Origin: Faecalicatena_A orotica
GTDB taxonomy: Bacteria; Bacillota; Clostridia; Lachnospirales; Lachnospiraceae
Reading direction: 5' to 3' (one strand)
Assembly: GCF_040545875.1 (NCBI RefSeq)
Contig: NZ_JBEPMR010000017.1
Length of the DNA: 64,000 nucleotides
Position numbers and translations under genes: made by a program. Under the pieces are notes generated by a model that worked only from the letters and a program-made list of their open reading frames with translations, was not told the DNA's origin and did not search any database. Shown in pieces: positions 61,724-64,000 of this stretch (its first letter is position 1; every line of letters begins with the position of its first letter).

Positions 61724-63259
61724 GTGTTAAAAAAATCTAAAAGGAAATATGTTGTTATAATACTTTTATCCATTTTATTATTAGTTTTGATATTATTTAT
61801 ATCTGCTCAAAAAACAATGAATTTGTCATATAGGGATCAAAGTGCTGCGACATTCAGGGTCAGGTCAATAGATACGGTAGATTTAGGTAAAAAGTTCAAT
61901 TTATCCAATTACTATATTACAAATAAAGTAAACATTTTTAATCACTATTATATAGATAGTAATGCAGATTTTTGGGGATATGGCTACAATCAGTATGGGC
62001 AGTTGGGAAATGGAATTAACGATGATTTAGATATTTTTTATTCTGTCCCAGTAAAAATTGCCTCTGATGTTGTATCTATGGACTGTTCTGAGAATGGTTA
62101 TTTTTGCATCTATCTTACTACTGATGGAGAATTATATGGAATGGGGTTAAATATGCTAGGATTGCTTGGGCAGGAGTATAGTGATAATATTTCATATACT
62201 ATAGAAGACTATGTAAAAGTAGAATCTCCAGTTTTGCTGATGTCTGATGTTTCTTACGCCAGGGCTGGAAGGGAAGCAATAGTTGCGTTAAAAGAGGATG
62301 GGACTGTATGGTGGTGGGGACAGTATCGAAGCACATATAGTACGCAGAAACTGAATAAGTATGAAGATTACAAACACTATGCAGATGATGAATTGTCTTG
62401 GAAAGTTCAGGAAGACGATAAAAATCCAAAAAAAATGTTATTTCATTCACCCAAAAAAATATTAGAAGATTGTAAATATGTGACAACAGGAAATACAACA
62501 GGGGCAGCTATCAGTACAGCTAACGAGTTGTATACTTGGGGATTAAATATCTTTGGAGAGTGTGGAACAACAGTATCAAAAGACGATTATTTGAGACAGC
62601 CACAAAAAGTTCTGGACAATGTTAAAATGGTGTGGCCGGAACAAATAACTTTTAATAGCGAAGAGGATGAAATCCCTGATAGGGCACAGAGCGAAACAAC
62701 ATACATTTTTAATACGTTTGCATTACTCAATGATGGAACAATCATGGCAGTCGGCAGAGGACTTGGTGATAAGGAGAAAACAATCGCCATAACAGGAGAT
62801 TTGGAGTTTGAAACAACGCATACTTATTCAGACATCTTTGTTCCTGTTGCTTTAGCTGAGTATTCTGAACCGGAGACCCGAAGGGTACTCGAGAAATTAA
62901 AATGGAGAATGAGTGTTAAAGAGGTAGAATATATCCTGAATAAAAATGGGATTCCATACTCGTGGATTCCGTTTGATAATAAATATTCTATAGAAATTGA
63001 TTCATCTCAATATTTTTTGGCTTTTAACCAGAATAAAAAATTAACTGAAATATATTTGCAAGTTGGAGGAAGTCGAAATGAAACGTTCACTTTTGGAATG
63101 TCAATAGAGGAAATAGAAGAAAAAGCAGGTTGTGATTTAATAGCTAAAGATAATAATGTATATATATGTCAGGAACCAATTGATGGGGTATATTATGGTT
63201 TTGTAATTTATAATGATAAATTAAATGGTGTTTATGAATCTGAAACATTTCTGGAATAA
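61724..63259 (+). CDS. Membrane-anchored RCC1-repeat protein
   Basis: A 511-residue protein with a GTG start after GAAGGTGAA. Residues 1-9 are basic and residues ~10-27 form one transmembrane helix (VVIILLSILLLVLILFI), so the rest is outside the cell. Residues ~75-400 contain RCC1-type beta-propeller repeats (DFWGYGYNQYGQLGNG, GELYGMGLNMLGLLG, GTVWWWGQYRS, NELYTWGLNIFGECG, GTIMAVGRG). The last ~115 residues form a separate domain with two similar halves (KWRMSVKEVEYILNKNGIPYSW, FGMSIEEIEEKAGCDLI), reminiscent of a BamE/SmpA-like hairpin fold. Function unknown; likely protein or ligand binding at the surface. Confidence 0.85.
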   Translation: MLKKSKRKYVVIILLSILLLVLILFISAQKTMNLSYRDQSAATFRVRSIDTVDLGKKFNLSNYYITNKVNIFNHYYIDSNADFWGYGYNQYGQLGNGINDDLDIFYSVPVKIASDVVSMDCSENGYFCIYLTTDGELYGMGLNMLGLLGQEYSDNISYTIEDYVKVESPVLLMSDVSYARAGREAIVALKEDGTVWWWGQYRSTYSTQKLNKYEDYKHYADDELSWKVQEDDKNPKKMLFHSPKKILEDCKYVTTGNTTGAAISTANELYTWGLNIFGECGTTVSKDDYLRQPQKVLDNVKMVWPEQITFNSEEDEIPDRAQSETTYIFNTFALLNDGTIMAVGRGLGDKEKTIAITGDLEFETTHTYSDIFVPVALAEYSEPETRRVLEKLKWRMSVKEVEYILNKNGIPYSWIPFDNKYSIEIDSSQYFLAFNQNKKLTEIYLQVGGSRNETFTFGMSIEEIEEKAGCDLIAKDNNVYICQEPIDGVYYGFVIYNDKLNGVYESETFLE

Positions 63260-63299
63260 AAATTAGTAAGTCAGAATTTTCACCATTTTTAGATTCCTA

Positions 63300-63333
63300 A
63301 AAGAGGGCTGTCGTGTTAGCGATGGCCCTCTTT
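63300..63333 (+). terminator. Terminator after the RCC1-repeat gene
   Basis: AAAGAGGGC / GCCCTCTTT stem, with the T residues at its 3' end. Confidence 0.8.
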
Positions 63334-63495
63334 GGGGAATAAGCAGCTTATCTTCCTGCTATACATAGTATGAACCTCATTTATCTGTCAAAAAATCTCC
63401 TCATCTCCATTCACATCTGCCGTTTATCAGTAAAACGGGTCATTTATCAGAAGTCGATCAAATTTCATTAAACATTATTTATAGTAGATTCAAGG

Positions 63496-63690
63496 CTACT
63501 ATTCACGGCCAGAGGCCATGCATAGTAACGGCATCTGGTATCATTTTAAGTCGCCTAAAGGCGAGGGGGCTATGCGCCAGTGGCGCATGTTCAGCACGGA
63601 CCGCAGCGAAGCGTAGATCAGATGCCCGAGGCCATCACTTTATTGGCTCGGATGCCGTGCAGCGCGGTGCACGGCCCCGTGAATAGTAAT
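63496..63690. mobile_element. Small hairpin-rich non-coding insertion element (MITE-like), copy 2
   Basis: A 195-base element flanked by a perfect 9-base duplication GATTCAAGG (63487-63495 and 63691-63699). Terminal inverted repeats are CTACTATTCACGGCC and, on the other end, the complement of GGCCCCGTGAATAGTAAT. Internal sequences AGTAACGGCATCT, AAGTCGCCTAAAGGCGAGG and CATCACTTTATTGGCTCGGA are shared with the element inside the Rpn gene. No ORF. Confidence 0.85.
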
Positions 63691-63750
63691 GATTCAAGGT
63701 TACCGTAACACATGCCCTTCGGGCATAGAAAAGCAGAGGTAAGAAAAGTT

Positions 63751-64000
63751 ATGAAGATGTTAAAGAGCATAATAGCGGGGGTGATTGTAATGAGTATTGC
63801 AGCAGTGGATCTGACAGCGTGTGTTCCAAAGAGGAAGGAGCAGGAAGCACAGGCAGTTCAAATGCTGAATGAGAAGTACCATGAAGAGTTTGAAATCGAA
63901 AAGTATCTGGGGCAGGAAAGCATGAGTGATTATTATGAAGTGCTGGCATTTTCCACCGAACACCCGGATATCTTGTTTGAGGCAAAGGCGGCGGTTGACG
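63751..64000 (+). CDS. Lipoprotein, N-terminal part (cut by window end)
   Basis: ATG 63751 follows AGAGGT. The first 25 residues (MKMLKSIIAGVIVMSIAAVDLTAC) form a signal peptide with the lipobox LTAC, so the mature protein is lipid-anchored. The visible remainder (NEKYHEEFEIEKYLGQESMSDYYEVLAFSTEHPDILFEAKAAVD) is acidic and not recognised. The gene runs off the window. Confidence 0.8.
   Translation, partial: MKMLKSIIAGVIVMSIAAVDLTACVPKRKEQEAQAVQMLNEKYHEEFEIEKYLGQESMSDYYEVLAFSTEHPDILFEAKAAVD

Overview
The window looks like a chromosomal segment of a spore-forming, low-to-moderate GC Firmicute, most likely a gut Lachnospiraceae (Blautia/Dorea/Clostridium XIVa type). The reasons are the rRNA/tRNA cluster, the sporulation genes spmA and spmB, and the gene order PLP decarboxylase - gmk - holB - ricT - trmN6-like - rsmI, which matches the yaaO-to-yabC neighbourhood of Bacillus subtilis. 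This placement is an inference from gene content; no database was searched.

Layout. 1-1180: 3' end of a 23S rRNA gene, then seven tRNAs (Asp, Val, Tyr, Thr, fMet, Phe, Lys) and a terminator. 1190-1486 (minus): a short gene with an in-frame UGA followed by a SECIS-like hairpin, a candidate selenoprotein of the HesB-like kind. 1629-3633: decarboxylase and guanylate-kinase-like genes. 3671-21212: a 17.5-kb phage-derived island holding a repressor/ImmA/Cro switch, a Prp-type protease, a complete-looking non-contractile tail module (tail tube, frameshifted tail assembly chaperones, tape measure, Dit, a giant Tal with collagen-like repeats, a receptor-binding fibre), a self-contained glycosyltransferase gene, and a holin/endolysin cassette. 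It has no integrase, replication, terminase, portal or capsid gene. The best reading is a flexible phage-tail-like bacteriocin (F-type tailocin, analogous to Listeria monocin) sitting inside a core-gene neighbourhood. A decaying prophage is the alternative.

21388-24894: holB, ricT, trmN6-like and rsmI. 24895-25556: intergenic region with a candidate small RNA and a degenerate repeat patch. 25557-30559: orphan ABC ATPase, spmB, DUF885 lipoprotein, diguanylate cyclase, spmA (spmA and spmB split and on opposite strands). 30693-35387: GH127 glycosidase and two proline-specific M24 peptidases. 35453-41044 (minus): a full oligopeptide ABC transporter, convergent with the peptidases. 41465-42250: HTH-Uma2 nuclease. 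42281-47526: a hexonate catabolic cluster (broken FadR-type regulator, GntP permease, IlvD/Edd dehydratase, PfkB kinase) with two copies of a palindromic operator. 47584-51638: LysR regulator divergent from an M20 amidohydrolase and two membrane proteins that look like a transporter pair.

51760-64000 is an AT-richer accessory stretch. It holds several acetyltransferases, a DinB-like protein, DUF2200, a broken AAA ATPase, a P-loop kinase, a histidine phosphatase, a tandemly duplicated Rpn nuclease gene (one copy split by a small hairpin-rich element), a membrane-anchored RCC1-repeat protein, a second copy of the same small element, and the start of a lipoprotein gene cut by the window edge.
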